DNA of 64,000 bases, from assembly GCF_004211145.1 (NCBI RefSeq), contig NZ_SEBS01000007.1, positions 1 to 64,000 on the forward strand, written 5' to 3'. How positions within the stretch are numbered: the first letter of the stretch is position 1; every line of letters starts with the position of its first letter. Both the position numbers and the translations under genes were made by a program. This document shows, one piece after another, positions 1 to 7,874 of the stretch. This DNA comes from Flavobacterium sp. GTDB lineage: Bacteria > Bacteroidota > Bacteroidia > Flavobacteriales > Flavobacteriaceae. The notes under the pieces are model-generated. The model worked only from the letters and a program-made list of their open reading frames with translations, searched no databases and was not told where the DNA came from.

Positions 1-2
1 AC

Positions 3-254
3 ATCGAATTATTCGAGTTGAACGAGGCATTCGCATCACAATCTCTCGCGGTCATTCGCGAACTCGGCATCAATCCCGACATCGTGAACGTGAACGGAGG
101 CGCGATCGCACTCGGGCATCCGCTGGGCTGTACGGGCGCGAAATTGTCGGTGCAATTGTTTGACGAGATGAAAAAACGCGGCAACAAATACGGAATTGTG
201 ACGATGTGCGTGGGAACCGGACAGGGCGCAGCGGGAGTTTATGAAATTATTTGA
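3..254 (+). CDS. fadA: Acetyl-CoA acyltransferase (thiolase), C-terminal end, truncated by window edge
   Basis: This is the last ~83 codons of a thiolase, which splits 3-ketoacyl-CoA with CoA in the final step of fatty acid beta-oxidation. The reading frame is open from the window edge. It contains the family landmarks in order: ELNEAFA, the GHPLG loop with the catalytic histidine, and the C-terminal CVGTGQG loop that carries the proton-donating cysteine. The stop is at 252-254. The next gene on the same strand is an acyl-CoA dehydrogenase of the same pathway, but 580 bp of repeats separate them. Whether this is fadA or a generic acetyl-CoA acetyltransferase cannot be decided from the C-terminus alone. 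Confidence 0.93.
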   Translation: MELFELNEAFASQSLAVIRELGINPDIVNVNGGAIALGHPLGCTGAKLSVQLFDEMKKRGNKYGIVTMCVGTGQGAAGVYEII

Positions 255-293
255 TTTAGCTATCTCTGTTATAATTAAATCTGAAAAAAGTTA

Positions 294-434
294 GCCACAG
301 ATTCACAGATTTTATTTGGATTTTTCAAAGCTGCGCTTTCGACTTTTGCGATTCAAAAAGCAAAAGTCTTAAAAATTAATACAAATGCTTAAATCATTTA
401 GCAGCAAGTGAGTAGAAATCTGTGAATCTGTGGC
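294..434. repeat. Inverted repeat flanking a ~100-bp AT-rich spacer
   Basis: The 19 bases at 294-312 (starting GCCACAGATTCACAG) are the exact reverse complement of 416-434. Inside, GACTTTTG and CAAAAGTC around 340-368 form a second, smaller hairpin. There is no open reading frame of note. The arms could fold into a long hairpin after the thiolase gene, but no U-tract follows, so it is not a classical terminator. Confidence 0.7.
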
Positions 435-445
435 CTAAAAAATAA

Positions 446-838
446 GGCCGAGCGTAGCGAGGCCGCCAAACGAAACAAAAGAACTTTGCGCCTTCGAGTC
501 TTCGTGTCTTCGTGTCTTCGTGGCAAAAAAATTAATCGAGGCCGAGCGAAGCAAGGCCGCCAAACGAGAAAAAAAAACTTTGCGCCTTCGTGACTTCCTG
601 TCTTCGTGGCAAAAAGAATTAACCAAAAGGCCGAGCGCAGCGAGGCCGCCGAACGAAACCAAAAAAACTTTGCGCCTTCGTGACTTCATGTCTTCGTGGC
701 AAAAAAAATTAACCAAGGCCGAGCGAAGCGAAGCCACCAAACGAAACCAAAAAAACTTTGCGCCTTCGTGACTTCGTGTCTCCGTGGCAAAAAAATTAAC
801 CAAGGCCGAGCGAAGCGAAGCCAAAACGAACCAAAAAT
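446..838. repeat. Tandem repeat, about 4.4 copies of an 87-94 bp unit
   Basis: Units begin with GGCCGAGCG at 446, 540, 629, 717 and 804, giving spacings of 94, 89, 88 and 87 bp; the last copy is partial. Each unit has a GC-rich start (GGCCGAGCGAAGCGAGGCC type) and then CTTTGCGCCTTCGTGACTTC followed by a CGTGTCTTCGTGGCAAAAA type end. The copies differ by point changes and small indels. Open frames that run through the array on both strands follow the repeat and look spurious. The array ends right before the start codon of the acyl-CoA dehydrogenase. A degenerate relative in the opposite orientation lies at about 50041-50066. Confidence 0.9.
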
Positions 839-2644
839 ATGGAAACAGCAATCGAAAAAGACGTAACCCGCGGAGGCCAATTCCTCGTCAAAGAAACCCA
901 ATCCCAAGACATCTTCACACCCGAAGATTTCTCCGAAGAGCAACGCATGATGCGCGATTCGGTCAAGGAATTCACCGACAAGGAACTTTGGGCGCACAAA
1001 GAAAAATTCGAAAAGAAAGACTACGCCTACACGGAAGCCACGATGCGAAAGGCTGGCGAAATGGGCTTCCTAAGCGTATCCGTTCCCGAGGCCTACGGCG
1101 GAATGGGAATGGGATTCGTCGATACGGTTTTGGTGTGCGACTACATCTCAGGCGCGACGGGTTCGTTTTCGACGGCTTTCGGAGCGCACACGGGAATCGG
1201 GACCATGCCGATCACGTTATACGGAACTGAGGAACAAAAACAAAAATACGTACCGAAACTCGCTTCAGGCGAATGGTTCGGAGCATATTGCCTTACCGAA
1301 CCGGGCGCAGGATCGGATGCGAATTCGGGAAAAACCAAAGCCGTTTTATCCGACGATGGAAAATACTATTCGATCACGGGACAAAAAATGTGGATCTCGA
1401 ACGCCGGATTCTGTTCGGTATTCATCGTGTTCGCGAGAATCGGCGACGATAAGAACATCACGGGATTCATTATCGAAAATGATCCGTCGAACGGAATCAC
1501 GCTCGGGGAAGAAGAACACAAACTTGGCATCCGCGCAAGCTCGACGCGACAGGTTTTCTTTAATGAAACGAAAGTTCCGGTCGAGAATATGTTGTCGGAA
1601 CGCGGAAACGGCTTTAAGATCGCAATGAATGCGCTGAACGTCGGACGAATCAAACTCGGAGCCGCCTGTCTCGACGCACAACGCCGAATCACGACCGAAG
1701 CCGCGAAATATGCAAGCGATCGCGTGCAATTCAATACGCCGATCGCATCGTTCGGAGCAATCCGCGCGAAATTGGCCGAAATGGCGACTTCGTGCTACGC
1801 GGGAGAAAGCGCAACCTATCGCGCCGCTTATGACATACAAACACGCATCGCCGCTCGCGAAGCCGCCGGAGCGTCTCACCAGGAAGCTGAATTGAAAGGC
1901 GTCGAGGAATACGCGATCGAATGTTCGATCATTAAAGTCGCGGTTTCTGAAGACGTTCAGAATTGCGCCGACGAAGGCATACAAATCTTCGGTGGAATGG
2001 GATTTTCTGAAGATACTCCGATGGAATCGGCTTGGAGAGATGCACGTATTTCACGTATTTACGAAGGAACGAACGAGATCAACCGAATGCTTTCGGTGGG
2101 AATGTTGATCAAGAAAGCGATGAAAGGCCACGTGGATTTGCTCGGACCGGCGATGAAAGTCCAGGAAGAACTCATGGGAATTCCCGATTTCAACACGCCC
2201 GATTATTCGGAATTGTTCAGCGAAGAAAAAGACATCATCAAGAAACTGAAGAACGCATTTTTGATGGTCGCAGGTTCGGCTGTCCAGAAGTACGGTCCGG
2301 ATTTGGATTCGCACCAACAGCTCTTGATGGCGGCGGCCGACATGTTGATTGAGATCTATGTGGCCGAATCGACGATTTTGCGCACCGAAAAACTCGCGAA
2401 ATCCATCGGAGAAGAAGCCGCGAAAGCCCAGATCGCCATGGCAAAATTATACTTGTACAAAGCCGTTGACATCGTCGGATCGAAAGGAAAAGAAGGCGTC
2501 GCGTCATTCAGCGAAGGAGACGAACAGCGCGTGATGATGATGGGATTGCGCCGATTCACGAAATATGCGAATATGCCGAACGTAGTCGCGTTGCGCGAGA
2601 CGATCGCCGAGAATGTCGTGTCAGCGAACGGATATCATTTTTAA
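839..2644 (+). CDS. Acyl-CoA dehydrogenase family protein
   Basis: A 601-residue FAD-dependent acyl-CoA dehydrogenase, which introduces the trans-2 double bond in fatty acyl-CoA in the first step of beta-oxidation. Visible landmarks are the FAD/substrate motif CLTEPGAGSDANS (residues 151-163), the second signature around residues 375-400 (GIQIFGGMGFSED), and the catalytic glutamate E409 in IYEGTNEINR. It is about 200 residues longer than short-chain members; the extra C-terminal helical part (about 430-601) resembles the very-long-chain type. The thiolase upstream belongs to the same pathway. The ATG lies directly after the tandem repeat, so its leader RNA is partly repeat. A GAAA-capped terminator follows. 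Confidence 0.95.
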   Translation: METAIEKDVTRGGQFLVKETQSQDIFTPEDFSEEQRMMRDSVKEFTDKELWAHKEKFEKKDYAYTEATMRKAGEMGFLSVSVPEAYGGMGMGFVDTVLVCDYISGATGSFSTAFGAHTGIGTMPITLYGTEEQKQKYVPKLASGEWFGAYCLTEPGAGSDANSGKTKAVLSDDGKYYSITGQKMWISNAGFCSVFIVFARIGDDKNITGFIIENDPSNGITLGEEEHKLGIRASSTRQVFFNETKVPVENMLSERGNGFKIAMNALNVGRIKLGAACLDAQRRITTEAAKYASDRVQFNTPIASFGAIRAKLAEMATSCYAGESATYRAAYDIQTRIAAREAAGASHQEAELKGVEEYAIECSIIKVAVSEDVQNCADEGIQIFGGMGFSEDTPMESAWRDARISRIYEGTNEINRMLSVGMLIKKAMKGHVDLLGPAMKVQEELMGIPDFNTPDYSELFSEEKDIIKKLKNAFLMVAGSAVQKYGPDLDSHQQLLMAAADMLIEIYVAESTILRTEKLAKSIGEEAAKAQIAMAKLYLYKAVDIVGSKGKEGVASFSEGDEQRVMMMGLRRFTKYANMPNVVALRETIAENVVSANGYHF

Positions 2645-2705
2645 AATAGAAAAGCGTAAAGCATAGAGCTTCGGCTTAAAGCAATTAGTTAAGTTAAGGC
2701 CAAAG

Positions 2706-2737
2706 ACGTCTCGGGAAACCGGGGCGTTTTTATTTTT
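2706..2737 (+). terminator. Intrinsic terminator after acyl-CoA dehydrogenase
   Basis: ACGTCTCGG (2706-2714) pairs with CCGGGGCGT (2719-2727) across a GAAA tetraloop, with two G-T pairs, followed by a T-rich run. It overlaps the 3' end of the convergent META lipoprotein gene. Confidence 0.8.
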
Positions 2738-3137
2738 TGGCAAATCGCATGATCGCGATGTCGTCGTTGAGCAATGTGAGTTTGCCCTCGGAATCGAATG
2801 TGTAGGCGTTCGCTTTAAATAATGCGCCCATGAAAATGCGTTCGCCATCGCCGGGGCAAAACATTTTGGTCGTGATCATGTTTTGGTCGAATGTGACGAG
2901 GTTTCCGACGACCTTCACGCCACCTGAGAAATTATTGCAGCCGTTTTTACCAGACGCCTGGTTCTGTACGACATCGACGTTGAGAGTCGGTTTTTCGTTC
3001 GGATAAAGTTTTGTGAAGTCGGCGCCCGGAGCCGAGAGGTATTCGAGTGTCCAACTGCCGTTGATCGTCGGGACTTTTTGTTTGCATTTGCAGGAAACGA
3101 CGAACAATATCGGAAGGAAAAAAAGCAGTTTTCTCAT
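2730..3137 (-). CDS. META domain-containing lipoprotein
   Basis: A 135-residue secreted lipoprotein starting MRKLLFFLPILFVVSCKCKQ, with a lipobox VVSC that would put the lipid on Cys16. The mature part carries GCNNFSGG and later TTKMFCPGDGERIF, typical of the META/HslJ family (DUF306) of envelope proteins. The longer frame upstream (to 3164) would bury the signal peptide, so I chose the ATG at 3137. Function of META proteins in Bacteroidota is not known; HslJ in E. coli is linked to novobiocin resistance and heat shock. It is convergent with the acyl-CoA dehydrogenase and divergent from the next gene. Confidence 0.85.
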   Translation of the reverse strand: MRKLLFFLPILFVVSCKCKQKVPTINGSWTLEYLSAPGADFTKLYPNEKPTLNVDVVQNQASGKNGCNNFSGGVKVVGNLVTFDQNMITTKMFCPGDGERIFMGALFKANAYTFDSEGKLTLLNDDIAIMRFAKK

Positions 3138-3255
3138 GGTTTTTTGTTTCGTTGGTCGATCCAAATTTACAAATTATTTGAAGTAGCGTTTGAAATTATC
3201 GGACGATTTCCACGCGAGTTCCTTATTTTTAAGGACTTTTTAAAAACAACTGATT

Positions 3256-3780
3256 ATGAAATTACTTGGAATTGGTTCGCGCATCGATCATCCCGAATAC
3301 GGAAAAGGTGTCGTGACGAATGTTTCTTCTAAAGATTATTGGGTGACGTTCATCGAAGGCGGTTTGGAAACGATCGCGCTCAACGATGAATTCACGGTCA
3401 TCGACGCAGCCGAAAACGAAGTCGATACGGTAAGTTTCGTCGATGTCGAGAAATCCCTCAAGAAAATCCTGCAACGTTGGAGCGATACGACCGAAGCCGT
3501 TCCCATCGCCGACAAATGGAAAGGCGGCAACCTCAAACTCGAGCCGGGACAAAACGGCGTCCAGGGCAAAGATGTTCCGATCGACACGTTCTTCAATAAA
3601 ATCGTGATGGTGCGCGACCGCCTTCGCGTCATGGAGCAAAAAATCAATGCGAGCAATCTCGACAATGCCGAGAAGGTCGAACTCCAACAATATATCACGC
3701 GCATTTACGGATCACTGACGACTTTTAATGTGTTGTTTAAGTTGCAGAGTGATTATTTTGTTGGGGAGAAGAGTAAATGA
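3256..3780 (+). CDS. Conserved hypothetical protein, 174 aa
   Basis: A soluble protein without signal peptide or membrane segment. The first ~50 residues (GSRIDHPEYGKGVVTNVSSK, then WVTFIEGG) look like a small SH3-like barrel of the kind found in proteins that start with a GxGxxVxHxxYGxG pattern. The C-terminal ~70 residues are predicted helical (KIVMVRDRLRVMEQKINASN). I do not recognise a function. It stands alone between the META lipoprotein and a stretch of short repeats. Confidence 0.8.
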   Translation: MKLLGIGSRIDHPEYGKGVVTNVSSKDYWVTFIEGGLETIALNDEFTVIDAAENEVDTVSFVDVEKSLKKILQRWSDTTEAVPIADKWKGGNLKLEPGQNGVQGKDVPIDTFFNKIVMVRDRLRVMEQKINASNLDNAEKVELQQYITRIYGSLTTFNVLFKLQSDYFVGEKSK

Positions 3781-3786
3781 GTGTAA

Positions 3787-3866
3787 AAAGTTCAAAGTGC
3801 AAAGTACAAAGCCGGGTCTTCTTGACCAAACTTTGCACTTTGTACTTTGCACTATGCACTTTATAA
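3787..3866. repeat. Inverted arrays of a CAAAGTGCAAAGTAC-type word
   Basis: 3790-3812 reads AGTGCAAAGTACAAAG and its complement recurs at 3832-3866 as CTTTGCACTTTGTACTTTGC, so the stretch can form an imperfect long hairpin. The same word (TTTGCAC repeated) recurs at about 50013-50039 and 62440-62460. No gene is visible. Confidence 0.65.
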
Positions 3867-3871
3867 AATTA

Positions 3872-3998
3872 AAAAAGCGGCCATTGAGGAAGCGGCCGCT
3901 TTTACTTGCATGAGCATATTGTTTAGAGAGTAACGATATGCATCCTGCAAAAACCAAACAAACATTTATTGTAGTCCCTTGAATCGTTGTGATTGCTC
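3872..3998 (-). ncRNA. Candidate small RNA (orphan transcription unit)
   Basis: On the minus strand a promoter-like element (4003-4044, listed separately) is followed ~125 nt later by a strong hairpin with a run of six Ts, and no convincing gene lies between. An open frame through here (minus, 3712-4008) runs straight through the terminator hairpin and the repeats and has no family features, so I do not call it. The inferred RNA would start near 3998 and end at about 3872. This is inference from promoter and terminator alone. Confidence 0.35.
3873..3903 (-). terminator. Intrinsic terminator, strongest on the minus strand
   Basis: A 10-bp stem, AAAAGCGGCC (3873-3882) with GGCCGCTTTT (3894-3903). 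Read on the minus strand it is followed by TTTTTT; on the plus strand the tract is short. It probably ends the candidate small RNA and may also stop transcription from the 3256-3780 gene. Confidence 0.7.
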
Positions 3999-4002
3999 TA
4001 CA

Positions 4003-4044
4003 TGACAAAGATGCGGCAATCTCGCAATCGTTTTGTTACAGGAT
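4003..4044 (-). promoter_or_regulatory. Promoter-like element shared with the DUF4142 gene
   Basis: On the minus strand it reads ATCCTGTAAC (4044-4035), then 20 bases, then GCATCTTTGTCA (4014-4003). The same two blocks at the same spacing precede the DUF4142 gene (5357-5398). A second TTTGTTACA copy lies 21 bp further upstream. The CTTTG core resembles the Bacteroidota -7 box TAnnTTTG with a changed first base. Confidence 0.5.
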
Positions 4045-4143
4045 TTTTGTGGTTTGTTACATTATTTCATTTTGACGTTATTTTTGTTTGAAATTTGGAA
4101 TTTAGAGTTTACACCGAATGCAAATTCCTAAACCTTAAACAAA

Positions 4144-4171
4144 AAAAAGAACCGCGATGTGCGATTCTTTC
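4144..4171 (-). terminator. Terminator of the YtxH gene
   Basis: GAATCGC pairs with GCGGTTC across a five-base loop on the minus strand (4167-4149) and is followed by eight Ts. It lies 20 bp beyond the YtxH stop codon. Confidence 0.8.
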
Positions 4172-4191
4172 CTACAGATTAACTCAATTAT

Positions 4192-4467
4192 CTATACTGT
4201 GGCATTGGTTTGTTCTGCGACACCGTTTACGGCTTTCTCGGCCTTTCCGGTGAGTTCGTTAAATTTGGATTTCACGCTTTCGATTTTTTCGGAAGCAGCA
4301 TCTACGATCTGTCCGTACTTATCGACTGCCTGACCTTTAAGGTCTGCACCTTTATCTTTGATTTTCTTGCGTGTCTCGCTTCCTTTATCAGGTGCGAAAA
4401 GTATTCCTAGCGCAGCGCCAACGGCCACACCTGCGAAAAGTCCTATCAATACATTTTTATTGCTCAT
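4192..4467 (-). CDS. YtxH domain-containing protein
   Basis: A 91-residue protein with one N-terminal membrane segment (about residues 5-25, GLFAGVAVGAALGILFAPDKG) followed by a charged amphipathic helix. The GxxxGxxLGxLFAPxKGxExR pattern defines the YtxH family, small envelope proteins often induced by general stress. It is the last gene of a likely three-gene operon with the 52-aa membrane protein and DUF4142. Its exact role is unknown in any species. Confidence 0.88.
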   Translation of the reverse strand: MSNKNVLIGLFAGVAVGAALGILFAPDKGSETRKKIKDKGADLKGQAVDKYGQIVDAASEKIESVKSKFNELTGKAEKAVNGVAEQTNATV

Positions 4468-4509
4468 GACATTTGGTTTTAATGATTAAAAATTCAGTTT
4501 GTTATTCCG

Positions 4510-4668
4510 TTATAGCGGTTTTCTGCCCTGGATAACGCGAAGCAATACGACGATCACCGCGATTACCAATAAGATGTGGATAATTCCTCCTGAGTAAAAG
4601 CCTCCTAAAAAGCTGATCGCCCAAATGATCACCAGGATCACTGCTATTGTGTACAATAAATTTCCCAT
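4510..4668 (-). CDS. Small two-helix membrane protein, lmo0937/DUF5670-like
   Basis: A 52-residue hydrophobic protein starting MGNLLYTIAVILVIIWAISF, with two membrane helices around a central GGFYSGG turn and a short basic tail ending RKPL. This pattern fits the lmo0937 family of tiny membrane proteins that are common next to stress genes in Bacteroidota. It lies between YtxH and DUF4142, all in one direction with short gaps, so co-transcription is likely. Function is unknown. Confidence 0.85.
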   Translation of the reverse strand: MGNLLYTIAVILVIIWAISFLGGFYSGGIIHILLVIAVIVVLLRVIQGRKPL

Positions 4669-4725
4669 GGTTTCTGTGTTGTTTTTAGTTTATAGTTCTA
4701 TTTGTTATTTAGGTACTCGGTTTAT

Positions 4726-5331
4726 TTATTTCAATTTTGCCTGAACTTCTTTCGAATGTTGAAGATGCGTGTTCAGGACGGGAAGCGTTTTCTGGGCCCA
4801 AGCCTTGATTTCAGCATCGGTTCCTTCTTTCACGTATTCCTCGAACTTCTTGATAGTTTTCTCGTGACCTTCGACCATTTTGTCGGCGTAGGCTTTGTCA
4901 AAATCGGCAGCCTTTTTCTCGTTGAGTTTATTATAGGCTTCTTTTCCGTCCTCAGTCAACCCTTTTGGAAGGCTGATATTTTTGGCGGTAGCAAGCAACT
5001 CAACTTCAGTAGATGTGGCCGTGTGAGCCGTAACCATCATCGTCCCTAAAGCCTTGACGTCGGCGTTCGCACTTTTTTGGGCGAGTTTTCCGAGTTCGAT
5101 TTCTTTCATGTCGACTTCGGCAACTGCCATAAGGAATTCAGAATCGTCTTCTTTTGCGTCGTTCTCAACACCTGTCGAGTCATTGTCGAATTTCGCTTCG
5201 TTTTGTTCTTCGGCGACTTCTTCAGTATCGGTTGATTTCTCTTTTTTATCGCAAGATTGGAATGAAAGAGTAAAAGCTAAAAGCAATAGCATCGAGGCTG
5301 CGCATAATCTGAAGAAATAGGAATTTTTCAT
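4726..5331 (-). CDS. DUF4142 domain-containing lipoprotein
   Basis: A 201-residue exported protein. The signal peptide is followed by a lipobox-like LSFQSC (Cys27) and an acidic, Glu-rich linker. From about residue 65 to the end it is the DUF4142 helical bundle (AVAEVDMKEIELGKLAQ, MMVTAHTATSTEVELLA, HLQHSKEVQAKL), a ferritin-like fold of unknown function; the family is widespread in Bacteroidota and Proteobacteria periplasm. It heads the operon with the 52-aa membrane protein and YtxH. Its promoter region shares an unusual two-block element with the small RNA candidate at 3.9-4.0 kb, which suggests a common regulon. Confidence 0.88.
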   Translation of the reverse strand: MKNSYFFRLCAASMLLLLAFTLSFQSCDKKEKSTDTEEVAEEQNEAKFDNDSTGVENDAKEDDSEFLMAVAEVDMKEIELGKLAQKSANADVKALGTMMVTAHTATSTEVELLATAKNISLPKGLTEDGKEAYNKLNEKKAADFDKAYADKMVEGHEKTIKKFEEYVKEGTDAEIKAWAQKTLPVLNTHLQHSKEVQAKLK

Positions 5332-5356
5332 AACTAATGGATTTTGTGTTTGTATT

Positions 5357-5398
5357 TCACAAAGTTGCCATTTCCTAAACCGATATGCGTTACAGGAT
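5357..5398 (-). promoter_or_regulatory. Promoter-like element of the DUF4142 operon
   Basis: On the minus strand ATCCTGTAAC (5398-5389) is followed after 20 bases by GCAACTTTGTGA (5368-5357), 26 bp before the DUF4142 ATG. The block spacing is identical to that at 4003-4044. CAACTTTG stands where TAnnTTTG is expected. Confidence 0.5.
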
Positions 5399-5509
5399 AT
5401 TTTGCAATTCTTATAATATTTCCCGAATTGCAGATTTTACGACATGGAGCGCCGATAATTTGTGCCGATTCTTAAAATCCGCCCCTAAAAGTGAACGAAA
5501 AATTTAGAT

Positions 5510-7330
5510 TTAAAGAACAGGCAGATACAATCGAAACGTGGCTCCGCTTCCAGGATTTCCCTCGGCGAAAATAAAACCGTCGTGGCTTTCGGCCATTTTC
5601 TTACAGATCGCCAACCCGATTCCCGTTCCCGAATATTTTTCCTTATCATGGAGTCGGTGAAACAACACGAAAATCTTCGATTCGTATTCAGGTTCGAAGC
5701 CGATGCCGTTGTCTGAAAAAGCGATCTCATGGTATTTCCTACCCGATTGCTTCTTGAGTTTCGCCACATCCTTCGCGTCGACGATTTGGTATGTGATGTT
5801 GATTTCGGGTTTCACATCCTCGCGCGCGTACTTGATTGAATTGCTGATCAGGTTCACGAAGAGTTGCTGAATCTGGTAAGGCGTGACGCGGATCGTCGGG
5901 AGTTTGTCCGACAAAAAAGTCGCGTGCTTCTCCTCTATCACCTGCGCAAGATCGGTTTTCGCGTTTTCGAGAAGCTCGTTGAGATTGGTGTTCTCAGGCT
6001 GTTTCTCGTTTCGGTTCAGGCGCGAATAGACCAAAAGATCGTCGATGAGTTTCTGCGCTCGGTTCGCCGACGATTGTATACGCAGCAGATACGACCGCGA
6101 ATTGTCGGAAATCAACTTCAGGTCATTTTCGTCGATGCGGGAAATGAACATCTGTATCTTGCGCATCGGTTCCTGCAGATCGTGGCTTACGATGTGGTTG
6201 AACGACGACAGTTCCGAATTCGTACTCGCCAGTTCCTTGTTCTTCTGTTCGAGTTTTACGGTGTTCCGATGTTGGCTCGTGATATCGCAATCGATCCCGA
6301 TTATCGTCTCGCGCCCCGAACTGTCAGTCACCAATTTGCTGATCGTCCTGAAAACGCGGCCTTTCCTGTCGGCGCGGATTACTTTGTATTGGATGATGAA
6401 CGGCGTCTGGTTCAGCGACTTCACGAAACAATCGTTCACGCGCCTGCGGTCTTGCGGATGCACGAATTTGAGGAAGTTCTTTACTGTCGGCTCGAACGAA
6501 TCGATTTCGCAGGCCAACAATTTGAATCGATTGTCTGAGAACGTGAGTTTCTTTGACTTCAGATCGTATTCCCAATGACAGATCTCGCCTATGTTCTCAG
6601 CATACGCAAACGTCTCGTTCACGTGCTTGAGCGATTGGTTGAGCAACCGCATACGCTTCACGTTGTTCTTGAGTTTCAGAAACGTGAGCAGGAAAACGAT
6701 GATCGAAAAAATGACGAGGAACGACGAGGTGAACGGCGTGAACGTAATCTCGTCCTCATGCGCTTTTTGCTGGGCTTCGAGAATCTTGTTTTCGCTTTCG
6801 ACGATTTGGTTGATTTGAAGGCGGATGCGATCCATGACGAGTTTTCCCTTCCAGATCTGTTCCTTGAACTCGGGCGAATCGTTCCTGAAGCGCTTGCTTT
6901 GGTTGATGTTGTCGCGAAACACGCGGAAACGTTCGTTGATCATCACGTACAACGTATCGAATTCGGCTTTGCGCTTCTGATTACTTTGCGTGAGTTTCTT
7001 GATCGAAAGCAACGATTTATTGATGTGGACGTGACTGTAATTATACGGCTCGAGATAGCGCTCGTCGTGCGTGAGCAGATAACCCCGATGAGCCGATTCG
7101 GCGTCCTTGAGTTCCGAGAACAAGCGTTCGAGTTCCACGCGAACGTCTAACGAATGCGTGATCGCCTTTTGCGTCTCGGACATCGTCCTGATCTGCTTGA
7201 ACGAAATGCTGCCGATGAAAAACAGCGTGAATATCGAAAGCACGAAGACAACCGTCAACACGAACGAAGGCGAAACGTACTTTTTTATTTTCATTAGATG
7301 GCTTTTAAATTCGATTTGGGACGATGCCAT
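5510..7330 (-). CDS. CHASE3/PAS sensor histidine kinase
   Basis: A 606-residue membrane kinase. Membrane helices lie at about 21-41 and 202-220 and bracket a ~160-residue periplasmic all-helical CHASE3 sensor. A PAS domain follows at ~240-355, then a short coiled coil and a HisKA domain with the phospho-accepting H383 in NHIVSHDLQEP. The ATPase shows the N box (N493/N497), the G1 box DNGIG (540-544) and the G2 box GTGIGL (568-573). No receiver domain is attached. The gene for a stand-alone receiver protein lies just upstream on the same strand and is the obvious partner. M13 (position 7294) is an alternative start; it would give a more usual N-terminus. Confidence 0.93.
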   Translation of the reverse strand: MASSQIEFKSHLMKIKKYVSPSFVLTVVFVLSIFTLFFIGSISFKQIRTMSETQKAITHSLDVRVELERLFSELKDAESAHRGYLLTHDERYLEPYNYSHVHINKSLLSIKKLTQSNQKRKAEFDTLYVMINERFRVFRDNINQSKRFRNDSPEFKEQIWKGKLVMDRIRLQINQIVESENKILEAQQKAHEDEITFTPFTSSFLVIFSIIVFLLTFLKLKNNVKRMRLLNQSLKHVNETFAYAENIGEICHWEYDLKSKKLTFSDNRFKLLACEIDSFEPTVKNFLKFVHPQDRRRVNDCFVKSLNQTPFIIQYKVIRADRKGRVFRTISKLVTDSSGRETIIGIDCDITSQHRNTVKLEQKNKELASTNSELSSFNHIVSHDLQEPMRKIQMFISRIDENDLKLISDNSRSYLLRIQSSANRAQKLIDDLLVYSRLNRNEKQPENTNLNELLENAKTDLAQVIEEKHATFLSDKLPTIRVTPYQIQQLFVNLISNSIKYAREDVKPEINITYQIVDAKDVAKLKKQSGRKYHEIAFSDNGIGFEPEYESKIFVLFHRLHDKEKYSGTGIGLAICKKMAESHDGFIFAEGNPGSGATFRLYLPVL

Positions 7331-7376
7331 TTTTATCTCGGACGTTCTCGCATTCCGAAAAACTCAATACTCAATA

Positions 7377-7823
7377 CTAAATACTAAAAAGAAACGTATC
7401 CTTATTCAATCCGCCCGTATGAAACTGCCAATTCACGTTCAGCACTTCAGAAATCACGCGTTTGAGCGCATTGAAATCACTCGGCTTGCGGATGTAGACG
7501 TTCGCGCCTTTCACGAAAGCGGCCTCGATGTCTTCCTCAGACCCCGAAGTCGAATAAATGGCGATGGTCAAATGTTTCAACCGTTCGCTGCCGCGGATCG
7601 ATTCAAGGCATTCGAAACCGTTTTTACACGGCATATTCAAATCTAAGAAAAGGATGTGCGGCAATTCGTTCGATTCGTCTTCAAGATAGTGCATGAGCTT
7701 TTCGCCGTCGTGCGCGACCTTGAGTTCCGTATCGAGTTTCAGCGAATCGATGGCATCCTTGAAGAACAGACGATCGTCCTCATCGTCGTCTGCGAGCAGG
7801 ATCATGGTTTTCCCGGGTTTCAT
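7377..7823 (-). CDS. Single-domain response regulator (Rcp1-like)
   Basis: A 148-residue receiver domain without output domain. The acidic pocket D12/D13, the phospho-acceptor D61 (FLDLNMP), T92 and K113 of the KPSDF motif are all present. Such Rcp-type receivers usually signal by protein contact or sit in a phosphorelay. It precedes the CHASE3 kinase in the same direction by about 50 bp. TAAATTTG on the minus strand upstream of its ATG fits a -7 box. Confidence 0.92.
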   Translation of the reverse strand: MKPGKTMILLADDDEDDRLFFKDAIDSLKLDTELKVAHDGEKLMHYLEDESNELPHILFLDLNMPCKNGFECLESIRGSERLKHLTIAIYSTSGSEEDIEAAFVKGANVYIRKPSDFNALKRVISEVLNVNWQFHTGGLNKDTFLFSI

Positions 7824-7874
7824 AACGTCATTCTGTTTGTGTGGTGGCTTAAATGTACGTCAAATTTAAATCGG

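Noticed and set aside
446..838. CRISPR array
   Set aside because: The whole 87-94 bp unit is repeated, with no alternation of short repeats and unique spacers, and there are no cas genes in the window.
435..999. Open frames on both strands through the 446-838 tandem repeat
   Set aside because: They are produced by the repeat period being free of stops in some frames, show Arg/Lys/Ser-rich low-complexity sequence and match no family.
3712..4008. 98-aa open frame on the minus strand
   Set aside because: It runs across a terminator hairpin and the GCAAAGT word array into the 3' end of the opposite gene; its composition is not protein-like.
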